Shown: positions 11,153 through 23,315, numbered from the stretch's first letter. The stretch: 64,000 bases of DNA from Magnaporthiopsis rhizophila (GCA_003049465.1 PYSS01000009.1:62001-126000); one strand, 5' to 3'. Program-made: numbers and translations. Notes: generated by a model from the letters alone, not told the origin.

Positions 11153-11646
11153 AAACGGAAGCGGTCCTCCATCTGGCGACGTTAAAGAGGATTCTGTGCC
11201 CCCGGTGGCGAGTTTGTGAATAGAATTCTTCGTGATCGAATATTGTCCGTCCACGAAGTGGATGAGTGGGAGCAAAACATTAGCAGGTGAACATTGCTTG
11301 CGTCTTTAGTTTGCTTTTGATTATTCGTCCCTTTTTATCTCTCAAGCACCTATGTTTTCGCTGTCGCCCAACTAGTTCTACAGTTCAACCTGTCCAAGCC
11401 GAAGCAAATAGATAGGTACATAGACCCGAGTCCTGATAAAGCATGGATAGAACTTTCCAAATAGTCATTATCAACCGCGACGGTCGAGAAAGAAGGGAGG
11501 GAAATGAACATATTGCTCCGTGCCGTTCTTGGTATCATAGCGGACAAACGTAACCCACAACTATCAATTACGCCAACATGACAAACAACCCACCCAAACC
11601 AAGGCCAAAAAACAACAAACCCAGCTGCTAGCAAGGCGGGAGACAC
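11153..11646. other. Convergent 3' region between SEC14 and MIS14
   Basis: The two genes end tail to tail. I see only AT-richer untranslated sequence and no gene. Confidence 0.6.
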
Positions 11647-12551
11647 TCAAGGGCCGGCTATCACATACGTCCCCGCGGCCCTCGCCCTCTCCATGCGCGC
11701 CACGGTGGCGGGCATATCCCTCTTGAGCCTCGCGAGCCCGTCGATGGCGGCGGTGAACGCGCGCTCCGCCTCGGCCGGCCTCTGCAGGACGCCCGGTGCC
11801 GCTGCCGTGTCGTGCGCCGCAGCCGAACCCTCACCGCCGACGCCGAGCCCAACATCCAGCACCCGCGTTCGGGCCCCACCGGACCGCTCGGCCAGGTCGC
11901 GCGCCACGGCGCCGGGCCCGGACACGCGGTCGCGCGCGGCCTCGAGCGCGGCCTCGTCGGCCGCGACGCCGCGGCGCAGCGACTCGGCCAGGCGGGCGGC
12001 CGACACGGCGGGCACACGGCGCTTGAGCGCCGCAATCTCGCGCAGCAGGTCTTCTTCCTCGCGCAGCAGGTCGGGGATGCGGTCGCGGAGGCGGGCGTCG
12101 AAGGGTTCGTAGGTTACTTGTTCTTGTTCTTCTTCTGCTTCTGTGTTGTTGCTGCTGTTGTTGTTGTTTTTACCGCGCCGCTGTCGCTTGCCGTTTGGTT
12201 TTTGGGCCGGTGGTGGCTGTGACGGTTTGGTGGCTGGGAGGAGGGAGGCTGGGACGGGGAGGCCGTTGATGGAGATGTTTGGGGCGGCGAGGGTGAATGT
12301 TTTTGCTATGTACTGTTGTTTCTTCTGTCAGCTTTGTTCGGGGTTCGTTTTTGGTGTGTCTGGCCAGAGGAAGAGGATCTCACCTCGTTCACGAGCTCCT
12401 CGATCCGCACCCGCAGCTCATCCTCGCCCGCGCCCTCGACGGGCGGGAACGCGGCGCCGATGCTCTCCTGCGCGGCGCGGCGCACGTTGCCGAGGAGGTA
12501 GGTAAAGTCTTCGGGCGACTGCAGCTCGACCTTGCGGTGGACGCCGTCCAT
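11647..12551 (-). CDS. MIS14: Kinetochore protein Mis14/NSL1 (MIND complex)
   Basis: Subunit of the Mis12/MIND complex that links inner kinetochore (CENP-C) to the Ndc80 complex and KNL1. Exons 12551-12384 and 12312-11647 give 277 residues. The N-terminus carries the family signature: HRKVELQSPEDFTYLLGNV, RIEELVNEYI and FTLAAPNISINGL, with the intron inside it between LVNE and YIAK. A short Lys/Asn-rich linker is followed by EPFDARLRDRIPDLL and a helical C-terminus (about residues 150-250) likely to form coiled coil with the other MIND subunits. The C-terminal half is very GC-rich and Ala/Arg-rich. Confidence 0.85.
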
Positions 12552-13962
12552 GATGGGTTATAAAGAGAAAAGAAAACTCAATAAAGCGCTTGTCTTTTTT
12601 TTTCTTGGTTGGTTGTTTGCGGTCCGGTGCGGCGGCTGTTCTTGGTTTGGCATCTCCGTCCTCGGTCTTTTTTTGTTGTTTACTCCATTCAGTCCCGTCT
12701 GCAGAGCACATGCCGATTGCCGATTGGGGAAGTCGGACACCCCTCTATTCGGCCCGTCCGTGCGCTTCCGCCTTTTCAGGGCGGCTTACCTAACCACCTC
12801 CCCTCACCCACGAGGTATTTACAATCTGGAATGTGGGGAGCATAGTGACGACAGGGCCGCGCTACGGCGGGGGCGTCTGCCCAGGTGCCGAGCGGGTAGT
12901 GGGGTTCGTCGGGCGAGCAGCCACAATATGGGCAGCGTGCACACGGTGCAGATTGGCGCACCCCTTTGATGGCTGTTTTTAATGCCCGCTAAGCCTGCAC
13001 CGCTGACGCCCACCAGATACGCCAGAGGGAACCAGGCCGACGTCGGGGTAGCCGAAACCGAGAAAGGTGCTAGACGTCAGCCCGCTCGTCAGGTAACAAA
13101 AAACTTCAATGTAAAACAATGGTGAGAGGCCGCCCACCAGTCCGCGAGACGACGGACAAACGAAATCGTTCGTGCACAAAGTCGTACGAGTACATCAATA
13201 TGCGGACGGATGCTGCATGCATGGGGAGCCCGTGCCAACGTCATGCCTCGGTACAATAACATATACAGTAGCAGACTTTTGCGTGTCAAATCTGCTTCCA
13301 GGACTACGGACTAGATAGCCTTCCAAGTGAAAAGAAGAAGTTACATGAGTAGAAAAAACAACAACAGAACACGGGCTTAATGAAACTCCGTCTCCGTGGG
13401 CAAAAGTACAGCGAGGTCAACGCCATGATCCAAAACCAGGCTGCCAGCAAAAACGGCAAGCCATAAAATACGTCCCATCAGAGCGCCTTTCCGGTTGTAA
13501 ATGAGACCCCGAATAAAAATGAAGAAACACAAAAAGGGGCATCTTTAAACTTCCAGGCCCCTTCTTTCCTCTCATCCCTGGATGAGGACTCCTGCCGAGT
13601 GTTTTTGGGGGTCAAACTGATCCCAAGAAGACCTCATCCTTGGTTGGGTACGTGAGATGGTTGCTGCAGTCAGCCTCTTTGATTGTCGGTGCTTTGGCAA
13701 CCCGTCGCGGCGGCCCAAGCCATCGACGAAAATAACATAAGACGACGATGAAATCAGGAAAAAAAAAGTACGTCGGTGTACCGGAACTCCAGTGCCGATC
13801 GAGGCGGAAGAAAAAAGAAACCCAGCAAAAAAAAGAGGAGGTCGCCAAGATCTCGCGCGAGAATAATGGGTCTAGTAGTCGTAGTAAAAGGTATAGACAT
13901 ATGAACAACGCCGTTGCGTCGACGCCAAGCCGTCCCTGTCGTCGTCGATTAGTGTTCGGCCG
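12552..13962. other. Intergenic, no gene seen
   Basis: MIS14 upstream sequence (T-rich near 12590) and the 3' flank of the next gene. ORFs are short and unlike any family. The part 13300-13900 is A-rich and looks like 3' untranslated sequence. Confidence 0.55.
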
Positions 13963-14562
13963 TCACTGGGGGTAAATCTCCTTGATCTCCTCGTCGCTGA
14001 GGCGGATCTCGTGGACAGGCTCGCGTCGCTGGTCGAGAGGGACGTAGTCGTAGTCGACGTAAGAGGGCAGGAAGATCTCGGGGTTCCACGTGAAACCCTG
14101 GCTAGAGGCCGTGTATGAAATCTGTAGAGTAGAGCCAGCGGCCAGAGGTCAGTCTGGTGGCCTCAAGAGGGGGCGGCCAGGGGAGATACTTACCAGCCTT
14201 GGAGGGCCCTCCGGCTCCCCAATGTTGATGACGGTGCATTCCTCCTTAAGAATGGCCGAGCCTGGTGCCGGGGCGTCGTCAGTCATACCGTCCAGCGTGC
14301 TTTGATCCGGCGGCACCGGGTAGGGCTGGATGGAAAGGAACGAGGTTTGGCACTCACTAAGAAGGCTGGGCCTCCGTGCATGGAATAGCTTCTGCTTCTG
14401 TGCCGACGAGGTTGGCGGCGACTGTGCCGACTGCGGGGTCATGGGAGAGCTGGAGTACGACGACGATGACGACGAGGCCGCGGCTGCCGACTTGGAGCGG
14501 CTGTCTCGGCGGTCGGTGGGCCCAGCCGGAATGGCGATAGAATGGGTGGCGGTAGCCGACAT
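13963..14562 (-). CDS. Small conserved fungal protein of unknown function
   Basis: Exons 14562-14194 and 14121-13963 join in phase at a canonical GTAAGT donor and CAG acceptor to give 175 residues. The first 70 residues are Ser/Ala-rich and probably disordered (SSSSSSYSSSP). The rest looks structured: CTVINIGEPEGPPRL, then FTWNPEIFLPSYVDY, DYVPLDQRREPVHEI and a closing LSDEEIKEIYPQ. The second exon reads as a well conserved module, which is why I accept the gene. I cannot name a family or function. There is no signal peptide or membrane segment. A GTGAGT to CAG stretch of about 32 bases inside exon 1 is too short to be an intron. Confidence 0.7.
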
Positions 14563-15861
14563 GGTGACGTTTTGCTGGAGTCACGGATCCACGGGAATGA
14601 AGACGCCAGAGTGTGGCGGGATTGGGAAGCCCGAAGATGCGGACGAGGCTGCGACTGAAGCGTCGAGGAAGTGGAACAAAGGGACGGTTATGGTGGGAGA
14701 AAGAAAGAGGGAAACTCTGACAGCGGGAAGGCAGGCGCAAAGGGGGTAGTGGAACGATGGATGGGCTCCGCCAGGAGTGCTGGTCGGTGAGGTCGGTGGC
14801 GTGTACGACAAAGACGACCTCGTTGCCGTGGGAGTCGTGATGGGGGATTATTTGGCCGGGCGTCGGGTTCTGGCGGGATGGATGGCGGAACGGCGGCGTG
14901 GTCTGCTAGATGGGCTGGTGTTGCAAAGCTGCCTAACCTGGACCGTTTGGCTCCAGCGAATGGTTGGTTGGATGAGGAGATGGGCAGCCAGTGAATCACA
15001 CGGCGGCCGGCGAGCGGAGCTGCACACAGTGCCGTTGGAGACGCCTCCACCGTGGCGCTTGCTGGGCGGGCCGCAAGGGTCCTTCGCCTGCAAGACCCAA
15101 CCCTTGGGGTATGGGTCCAAAGCCGGGGCTGGCCTGTGACTTTTCGAAACACTGTGCTGGGTTGGGATGGGCTGCCTGGCCGTTGGGGGTGGGGCCCCAT
15201 GCACGGTGGGAGCATCGCCTAGGTGCACCAACAGTCCCAATCCGGCGCGCCTGCTGCCCAAGTCGCTGGCTGGTCTGCGTATGTAATCAATATCGCCTGT
15301 CGCTCGCCCCGTTTTCGAGGCTGTTGCTGGCCAATGGAACCTCAAGTGGTGGGAGATCGAGCCTCGCTCTCGCCAGCTGCCTGCTGATATTATAGCTTTT
15401 GAACTCGCCTGATCGGATGTTTCGCCTGCATACTGCCCGCGTTAATTTCACCCTTAAAGGCTTTTACCCGAGTTTGTTGTTTAACGGGTCACGGACAAAG
15501 ACTGCGCTCCATTGGCATGGCAGAGTCACGTGACCCAGCTTGTCAACGATGGAGGGAGTGGATCCCTTTTTAGGCGTCACAGGCTGACGAGCTCCAGCTT
15601 GCGTGCGAAGAACCACCAGGCCGGACCAAGAAGAGGGCTCACAACCTGCGACTACAATCCTACCGATTACGACCCAGCCGCAACTCATTCAGCCTCTGCT
15701 GGAGTGGCCTCGATCGAGATACTTATTGCGCATCCGGCTTTGCACCCACGTCGCAACTTGACGCCGCCACGTCGCATTATTAACCCATCGGCGGCCACCG
15801 TCCATCACGATTTTAACTTCCGTGTTTGCTTTCCACGAGCGAGCATCAAATATCGATCAGG
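14563..15861. other. Divergent promoter region before RPT3
   Basis: It lies between the minus-strand small gene and RPT3. Open frames occur on both strands but none looks like a protein family. Confidence 0.55.
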
Positions 15862-17282
15862 ATGGGTGATGTTTTGGTAGAGAACCCGCTCAACAGCGTC
15901 CCGCCGCACAGGAGACCCGCACCGTCGACGATCCCTAGTATCGAGAACTTCGAGGGCCTTCCTACCGATAGCGGCGATGATTACGCGACGTTGAAGAAGC
16001 TCCAGAGGCAGCTGGAATACATCCAGCTACAGGAGGAATATATCAAGGATGAGCAGAGGTCAGATTCACCCTACCCCATGATACGATTGGCTCCCCGCGG
16101 CACACTCAGAAATGCGGATACTGACAGTGACGGACATCAGGAGTCTGAAGCGGGAGCTGGTCCGGGCCCAGGAAGAGATCAAGCGAATTCAGAGCGTGCC
16201 TCTGGTCATCGGCCAGTTCATGGAGGCTATCGATCAAAAGTATGTGGCTGGATGTGGAGCGGAGTGCTTTTAGGATCATTATCAACTAACCTGGGAACTT
16301 GCTACGGTCCAGCACGGGCATCGTCCAGTCGAGCACAGGGTCCAACTATGTCGTTAGGATCCTTTCGACCCTCGACCGCGAACTCCTTAAACCCTCGTCG
16401 TCGGTTGCGCTCCACCGCCACTCCAACGCTCTGGTCGACATCCTTCCTCCCGAGGCGGACTCGTCCATCGCCATGCTGGGCGTCGACGAGAAGCCCGACG
16501 TGACGTACGCCGACGTGGGTGGGCTTGACATGCAGAAGCAGGAGATCCGCGAGGCCGTCGAGCTTCCCCTCACCCACTTCGACCTTTACAAGCACATCGG
16601 CATCGACCCGCCGCGTGGTGTGCTTCTGTATGGTCCCCCCGGTACCGGCAAGACCATGCTGGTCAAGGCTGTGGCCAACAGCACCACGGCCAACTTCATC
16701 CGCGTGGTTGGGTCCGAGTTCGTGCAAAAGTACCTGGGAGAGGGTCCTCGCATGGTGCGCGACGTGTTCCGCATGGCTCGCGAAAACGCGCCGGCAATCA
16801 TCTTCATCGACGAGATCGACGCCATCGCGACGAAGCGCTTTGACGCGCAGACCGGTGCCGACCGTGAAGTGCAGCGTATCCTGCTCGAGCTGCTCAACCA
16901 GATGGACGGTTTCGACCAGACCGCCAACGTCAAGGTCATCATGGCGACCAACCGCGCCGACACGCTGGACCCCGCTCTCTTGCGACCCGGCCGTCTGGAC
17001 CGAAAGATCGAGTTCCCCAGCCTGCGCGATCGCCGCGAGCGTCGTCTCATCTTCTCCACCATCGCAGGCAAGATGAGCCTCGCTCCCGAGGTCGACCTCG
17101 ACAGCCTCATCGTCCGGAACGACCCGCTCTCTGGCGCCGTCATCGCCGCCATCATGCAGGAGGCCGGCCTCCGCGCCGTTCGCAAGAACAGGTACAACAT
17201 TATTCAGAGCGACCTTGAGGACGCCTACTCGAGTCAAGTAAAGTCGACGGGCGACGAGAACAAGTTCGACTTCTACAAATAA
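15862..17282 (+). CDS. RPT3: 26S proteasome regulatory ATPase RPT3 (subunit 6B)
   Basis: One of the six AAA+ ATPases of the 19S base that unfold ubiquitinated substrates and thread them into the 20S core. Exons 15862-16058, 16141-16239 and 16313-17282 give 421 residues, the normal length. A coiled coil lies at about 45-85 (LKKLQRQLEYIQLQEEYI, RELVRAQEEIKRI), followed by the OB domain (PLVIGQFMEAID, GIVQSSTGSNYVVRI). The AAA module has Walker A GPPGTGKT, Walker B IIFIDEIDAI, sensor ATNRAD and arginine finger region RPGRLDRKIEFP. The C-terminus is FDFYK, consistent with the HbYX-like tail of this subunit. Three exons with CTGAC/CTAAC branch points; phases agree. Confidence 0.97.
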
Positions 17283-17852
17283 GCAAGTCGATTGTGTCAT
17301 CGGGATTGCCGAGCTGGGTACAGTTAAAAAGCAGGAATACAAGTTTGCTCGGGTACCAATGAGAGGAGCAAGGTCATTTATTTGCTGGATGCTCCTTTTT
17401 TTTTCGCCTTTTGGCACGTCCCTGAACCTTTGGCACAATCCTGCGAGTACCGGGTCGTGTGGTATGCCAGGTCCAATTCGGCGAGGGGTAACGTTTAATG
17501 AAAGTCTGTACTATATTATTCTTGTTCCCGCGGTGCCGCAACTGATCTTTTGGGATGCTATCATTTTGTGTACTCCTAGCGCTTAACACAGCGTCGAGGT
17601 TCCCGGACGGCCCTGCTTCCATCTCGTGTTTCCCCCATAGCTCTTCCCCATATCCCGTTGATGTGACTATGGGACTCGTTCAATCCAAGGAACTATGACC
17701 TTGAGGCACAACAAGGTGTTTGGCATCTGCAAGGTCGTCGATATCAGCTAGGAGGAATGCAGATAAGGTTCATTATCGTCGTTAGCTCCGTGATGGTCTA
17801 TATAGGCATGTTTTAGCCAATGAAAAAACAAGCCAAGTCTCGTGCCTTTTTC
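17283..17852. other. Convergent 3' region between RPT3 and SLD2
   Basis: Only untranslated sequence is seen between the two tail-to-tail genes. Confidence 0.6.
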
Positions 17853-19825
17853 TCAGCGTCGCCGCCTGAACTTGCTGTTGAAGCCCGGCCCGCCCTTGGA
17901 GCCGTTGTTGCGCAGCTTCAGCCTCTTGAAGTTCTGGTGGGCCGTCGCGCTGACCTTTCTGGGCGCGCGCTCAGTCTTGCCCTCCTTCCCGGCATCGTCC
18001 TTCTTCTTCTTCTTGTCCCCCTTCTTGGGCCCCGCGGCCGCCTTGGCGCCGGTGCCCTTGCAATTGCCCTTCTTGGTGCTGGCTTTGCTCCTGCCGCCAC
18101 GACCGTTCTCGCCTTCTTCTTCAAAGTTCTCATCCCCGTCATCAAACTCGAAATCGGACCCTGACAGGCCCACATCATCATCACCGTCTTCATCTGGGTT
18201 GTCTCTCGGGACCGAGCCCGAGGTGGCGGCGAATTGCGTCTCCGGGACTACGTCATCGTCGTCGCCGCTATCCTCGGCCGGTGCCTCCACTGGAGCCGCG
18301 GGCCTCCTGGTTCGGACGGGCCGCATGTTGACGCGGCGCGTCGTACGCTTTTGGCCCTTCTTCTTGAAGACGCGCAGCGGGTTTCCGTTGCGGTCGAGCC
18401 CCGCGTCCTTGTCGTCGTCTGGGCTGTCGTACATGCCTTCGTCGTCGAACCCACCAAGCAGGCCCGTGGGGGGCGGGCCTTCTGCGCCATCACCGGCGAG
18501 CCGACCGTCCTCGACGACTTCCTCTTTCTCTCGTGGCGCGGCGGACTTTGCGGCAATCACGTTGTCAAGCGATGGCTTCTGTGACGACACCGACTTCACC
18601 GACGGCTTGGGAGGCGGCGGCCCGCCGCCCATCATCTCGGCCTCGACCTCGCGTAGCGCCTCCAGGTCTTCATCGAGCTGCTCTTCCTCCATCTTTCGCA
18701 GGCTGGCCACGACGCTACTGAGCCCGCGGATCAGGGGCTTGCGCGGCAGGCGGCTAGCAAACGGCCGACGGCTGGATGTATCCAGGAGGTCGTCGGCGGT
18801 GCTGTCGTCAGCCACCGGAACGCCGTTCTCGTCTAGACGTGTGATTGCCGATCCGGTTGCTATCGACTTCGGAGGCAGCCGACGGAGGAATTCCGGCGTC
18901 GTGAACTGAAGGTTGTCCCGGGCGGCCGTCGACGACCTGGGCGTCCCGTTGAGGTCGGCGCGAGGCGCGGCGTTGGCGTCCCGCCTGTTGCCTAACGGGG
19001 TGGTCATGAAGCTGTCAAGCCTGTGACGCTTGGCTGACGATACTGGTGTGCGGCCCAGCCTGTTGCCTGGGCGGCCGTCTTCATCGTCGTCTTCGCCGTC
19101 ATCATCCGCGGCTATCAATGCCGTGGTCGTACGTCTTTTTGGTGTCGTCGTGGTGCTACCACGGCTCATGATACCGCGTTTACCGGTACTTTTGGACGGC
19201 GTGGCAACGCGGCAGGCCTCAGGGGACGGGGCCATGAGATCGAAGAGACCGAGGACACGGCCGTCGCGCTGTGGCGTAGGACCGATGGAGGTGGGGACGG
19301 CGGGTGTGCCAAACAGTTTCCTAGCCGTGGACGGGGTGGCGCTCATCGGTCCGGAGGAGAAGCGAGGATGTGAGGGCGTGATGAAGGATGGCACTGCTCC
19401 CGCCGTGCGGGTCCCTTTGGACGGTGTCGCATCGGCCCTAGAGCGTTTTGAGGGCGTGACCGAAGCCGGGTAGCCATCTTGACGGTCGGCGGGCGACTTG
19501 CGCTTTCGAGGCGTCGGTTGCTGGCTCTTCCTTGTGGCAACTTGCCGCGGCGGGGCGACGACTTTGCCGGAGAGTATGTCGCGTATTTTATGGTAGTCCT
19601 TGTACTTCTGGGCTGCGAATGGGAGGAACGCGTGTAAGCCTCTAGAGCAGAGGAGAGGGGACGTCCGTATGTTTGTCTCTTACCGATATCTGGATTCCGC
19701 TTGATGTCGTCTCGTGACGGCTTTTTCCCGTTGCTGGTCTTTGAGAATTTGCTCTCCCATACTTTGAGCTCGGCTCGAAGCTGCTGCGACTGCGATTCGT
19801 AGCTTGCCCTTTCCTCTTGATCCAT
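17853..19825 (-). CDS. SLD2: DNA replication regulator SLD2 (Drc1)
   Basis: Replication initiation factor that, once phosphorylated by S-phase CDK, binds Dpb11 to load the CMG helicase. Exons 19825-19684 and 19612-17853 give 633 residues. The conserved N-terminal module spans about 10-65 (QLRAELKVWESKFSK, GKKPSRDDIKRNPDI, AQKYKDYHKIRDILSGK). A second conserved block near 155-175 reads TSIGPTPQRDGRVLGLFD. Many Ser/Thr-Pro sites between (for example TPSK, TTPLG) fit CDK control. An acidic stretch near 535-550 precedes a Lys-rich region and the typical closing NFKRLKLRN followed by an Arg-rich end. The only intron splits the N-terminal module and keeps phase. Confidence 0.9.
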
Positions 19826-20244
19826 TGCGAGTCTGATGCTGTGGCTTTCGGGTACCTCGCCAACTCAACGCCCTAGGATTTGCATGTATTCGATTACGTG
19901 CGGATTAAATGGTTCCTCCCTGAGTGAGCGTGGGTTTGTGCTGGTCGTCGGGTCTGGGATCTGCCACTGCAAGGGAGGGGCCACTAGGACGCGATGGGAC
20001 GCGTTGAATCGCGAAGCTCGTGCATTAATTGATGACACGCCTACCCCACTACGTCCCCACTGGCGCAGCTCAACATGGAGCGCGACCCAAAGACATACAA
20101 ACACCCTACTAGCGAGGCTATTTGAACAGGCAACGGTGATGATAAAGATTACTGCGATGCGACGCCGTCGATGTATATCGCGTTGCTTGGGTGCAAGCTT
20201 TCTTTTCATTTTAGATGAGTTCTAAATTACCTCCCCGGCGTATC
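19826..20244. other. Intergenic, SLD2 promoter and 3' flank of the phosphatase gene
   Basis: No coding signal is seen. Confidence 0.55.
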
Positions 20245-21224
20245 TTAACTGACAGGGGCTTCGAGGCCAGCCTGCCCCACTTCCTCCGCATCAACCAACA
20301 TCGCAACCGTTGTCACTTCTTGGACTCGAAACGTGGGAGAATTCACGACCTCAAGGATCGCGCTCATAGCATACGAGTGTAGCGTCAGCGATATAAACAC
20401 ATTGCCGTCCGTCGAAAAGATGTTGTCAAGCATCCGCTGCTTCCTCGCAGTGTGCTCCTTCCTCCGTTTCCCACCGGTCGCCGCGCCAAAGCTCGTCCTT
20501 CTCAGTGAAGCCGGGCTCGATGTCATAATCGGGGTAGTTCTCCGCGATCCAGATACGCGTGCTCCGCCGGTCGCAGGTGTGGTCCGTCAGGCGTTCGCGG
20601 AGGAGCTCCTTGACGACTGGCTTCAGAGGCACCCCTTTGTGTTGGGAGACATTGTCGAGGACCAGCCGGGTCGTCTCGAGACATCGGCGGAGGGGACTGG
20701 TGTAAACGCTCTCGGGAAGCGGCATAGCCCCATCCTTGACTGCCTGCAGCCAGATGTCGCCGAGCTCTGCTACCTGCTTGATTCCGGCTGGGTTCAGCTC
20801 CGAGTCGGCCCATACAACCTGTCCGTCCCCGTCTAGGTGTGACCAGTGGTCCTGCGGTGGATTTAGTAAAATGACAGAGGTGCAGCTACTTACGTTCCAT
20901 GCCTCGCGCCCAACCCTCGCCTCGGCCTCGTTGTGGTAGCCGAAGCCATGTCGAGTGAGGAAGAGGACCTTGTACAAAGTCCCCGCTGGGCTCTCCTGAT
21001 TAAGGTGTTGCACATATGCCTGCAGGCGCTCCCAGGGCTTCGTCTTCCCCGAGCCGGCGGATTGCGGAACTTCGACGCCGTAATCTCGATCGATCACTCC
21101 CAGCAGAGGCAGCGTCGTCGCCCTGGACGTGTTGTCTTCGCGGTACTTGGCGGCGTGGTTGGTGAAGAAAGACGCCTGGGACAACCGTGAACTTGTGGCG
21201 ACAAAGCTGATCCGTGGCTGCCAT
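20245..21224 (-). pseudogene. Histidine-phosphatase (PMU1-like) gene with two apparent frameshifts
   Basis: Encodes a histidine phosphatase superfamily protein of the fungal 'phosphoglycerate mutase family' type. The catalytic block LTRHGFGYHN and the segments AELGDIWLQAV, YTSPLRRCLETTRLVL and LLRERLTDHTCDRR are clear. The N-terminal MAATDQ...FTVVPGVF is in one frame, the main body (about 21170-20460) in another, and the C-terminal part with TLHSYAMSAILEV (second catalytic His) in a third. The frame changes fall at about 21164-21171 and 20455-20464, each like one extra base, with no room for an intron. A 42-base in-frame intron (20893-20852, GTAAGT...CAG) interrupts EAWN/DHWSHLDG. Either two assembly errors or a decaying gene; the body is otherwise intact. 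Substrate unknown. Confidence 0.7.
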
Positions 21225-21561
21225 TGCCGCGAAGATCAGGGGGATGCGGTGGGTGGCATGCAGCATTAACGATTCCGATGCCCCGCGTTTGGCGCCAAGG
21301 AATCAAGTTGCGGTGGTCTGCGGGAGTGACTGGACCAAGTGGCACGACATTCCTGGTGGCACATTGGTCTAGAAGTCGGCTGGACCAAAGTGGTGGCAAG
21401 ACACAGCCGCTAAGATCGCCGTTCAGGGCATATGCACAAGCATGGTGGCACGACGGCCGGTTCTAGTTGTATTTCTTCTCGTGTAACTTCGTCTATGCTC
21501 ATTCGCCATCACTTCATCGTTTTCTTTTGACCTCTAGAAGAAACAAAGAAAAAAAAAATAC
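21225..21561. other. Short intergenic region
   Basis: It lies between two co-oriented genes and contains the 3' flank of phosphoglycerate mutase and the phosphatase promoter. Nothing else is seen. Confidence 0.55.
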
Positions 21562-23315
21562 TTAGGCCTTCACCAGCAGGCTCCTGCCAGTCATCTCCTC
21601 GGGCTGCGGCAGCTCCATGGCGGCCAGGATGGTCGGGGCCACATCACCAAGGACTCCGTCAGCCGACTTGAGGCTCCAACCCTCGGGTGCGTTGGCCATG
21701 ATGAAGGGCACCTTGTTGGTGGTGTGAGAGGTTTTAGGCTTGCCATCGGGAAACTTCATCTCCTCGGCGTTGCCGTGGTCCGCCGTGATGAAGAGAATGT
21801 AGTTCTCCTTCTTGCAGGCCTCATAGATCTTGCCGATCGCCTTGTCCGTGGCAGCGCACCCGACGATGGCCGCCTCATACACGCCTGTGTGGCCCACCAT
21901 GTCGGGCGGCGCAAAGTTGTTCATGACGAACGGGAACTTCTGCTCCCCAAGCCGCTTGACCACCTGGTTCGCCACGCCGTCGGCCGACATCTCAGGGGCC
22001 TTGTCGTACGTGGGAACGCTCTTGTTGGAGGGCACGAGGTCCTGGTTCTCGTCACGCGTTTCGAGCGCGAACGCCTTTTCGACGCCGCCGTTGAAGAAGA
22101 AGGTGACGTGCGCGTACTTCTCCGTCTCGGCTACATGAACCTGCTCCACCTTCTGCTTACCCAGCCACTCGGCAAGAACGTTGCCCATGTGCTGCGGCCG
22201 GAAAGCGATCTCGAACGGGTAGTCAAGCTTGTACTGCGTCATTGTGACGAGCTGGATCTTGGGGTACGGGAAATCCGGGCGGGGTGACCTGTCGACGTCC
22301 CCAAGCAGCTGCGTGATCTGGCGGACCCGGTCAGACCGATAGTTGAAGAAGAAGACAATGTCGTCATCTGGCTCTCGAGTTAGTAGAGAAAGTCCATGGC
22401 TAACACCGGCATGTGAGCTGTTTTGCTTACCCTTGATCCGGCGCTCATCCCCGCCAACCACGATGGGCTTCAGGAACTCGTCGTTCTCGCCCTTCTCGTA
22501 CCGCTCCTTGACGACCTTGACCGGGTCATCGGCCGCCTCACCCTCGCCAAGGATCAGGCCCCTCATGGCGAGCTCGATGCGCTCCCACCTCTTGTCCCTG
22601 TCCATGGCATAGTACCTGCCCACTACGGTCGCGATTTCGCCGACGCCGATCTCCTTGGCCTTCTCCAAGAGCTCCTCCATGTAACCGACACCAGACTTGG
22701 GGTCCGTGTCGCGACCGTCACCGAAGAAGTGGATGAAGACCTTGGGGACGCCAGCCTCCTTGGCAGCCTTTAGGAGAGAGTACAGGTGCTCCTGCTTCGA
22801 GTGCTTTGGGGCTGTCAGCCATTCTGCTTGGGCTCAACTGTATATGCTCTGCACCATGGAGTAGGAGCTTACCACGCCGCCGTGGGAGACGAGACCGCAC
22901 AAGTGGAGCCTGCCATTGCCGTTCTTGGCCGCGTCGAGAGTCTTCTTGATGACTTCGTTCTTGCTGAACTCGCCCGTCTTGATGGACTGGTCGATGCGGA
23001 CGACGTCCTGCCAGACGACACGGCCGGCACCAATGTTGAGATGGCCAACCTCGGAGTTGCCCATCAGGCCCTCGGGGAGGCCGACGGCAAGCGAAGATGC
23101 CTCGAGCTCGGTGTAGCCGGTTTTGCTCTGTGCAAAAGCGTCCATGACGGGGGTCTCGGCAGCGGCGATGGCATCGCCATCCTTGGGCGAGTCCGTGGAC
23201 GGGATTCCCCACCCGTCAATCACAACTGTACATACGCAATAGGATGAAGGTTAGCCGGCGGATCTCAGGAGGTGAAAATGGAGGCGGACGTACTCAAACA
23301 AGCGTTGCGCGGCAT
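21562..23315 (-). CDS. gpmI: 2,3-bisphosphoglycerate-independent phosphoglycerate mutase
   Basis: Glycolytic and gluconeogenic enzyme that interconverts 3- and 2-phosphoglycerate using two Mn ions and a serine phosphoenzyme. Exons 23315-23294, 23225-22873, 22803-22431 and 22367-21562 give 517 residues, the family length. The first exon has only 22 bases (MPRNACL), and splicing creates CLIVIDGWG with the first metal ligand. The phosphorylated serine lies in MGNSEVGHLNIGAGR near residue 75. Other marks are LHLCGLVSHGGV, HFFGDGRDT, FFFNYRSDR, FAPPDMVGHTG and the second metal site TADHGNAEEM. All phases agree. It lies 337 bases upstream of an unrelated histidine phosphatase often given the same 'phosphoglycerate mutase' name. 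Confidence 0.96.

Noticed and set aside
10112..11275. A 387-codon minus-strand open frame over SEC14
   Set aside because: Crosses all SEC14 exon boundaries and shows no family features.
14410..14460. A second intron in the small gene of unknown function
   Set aside because: The GTGAGT to CAG distance is about 32 bases near 14330-14362, below workable intron size, and the read-through frame is sensible.
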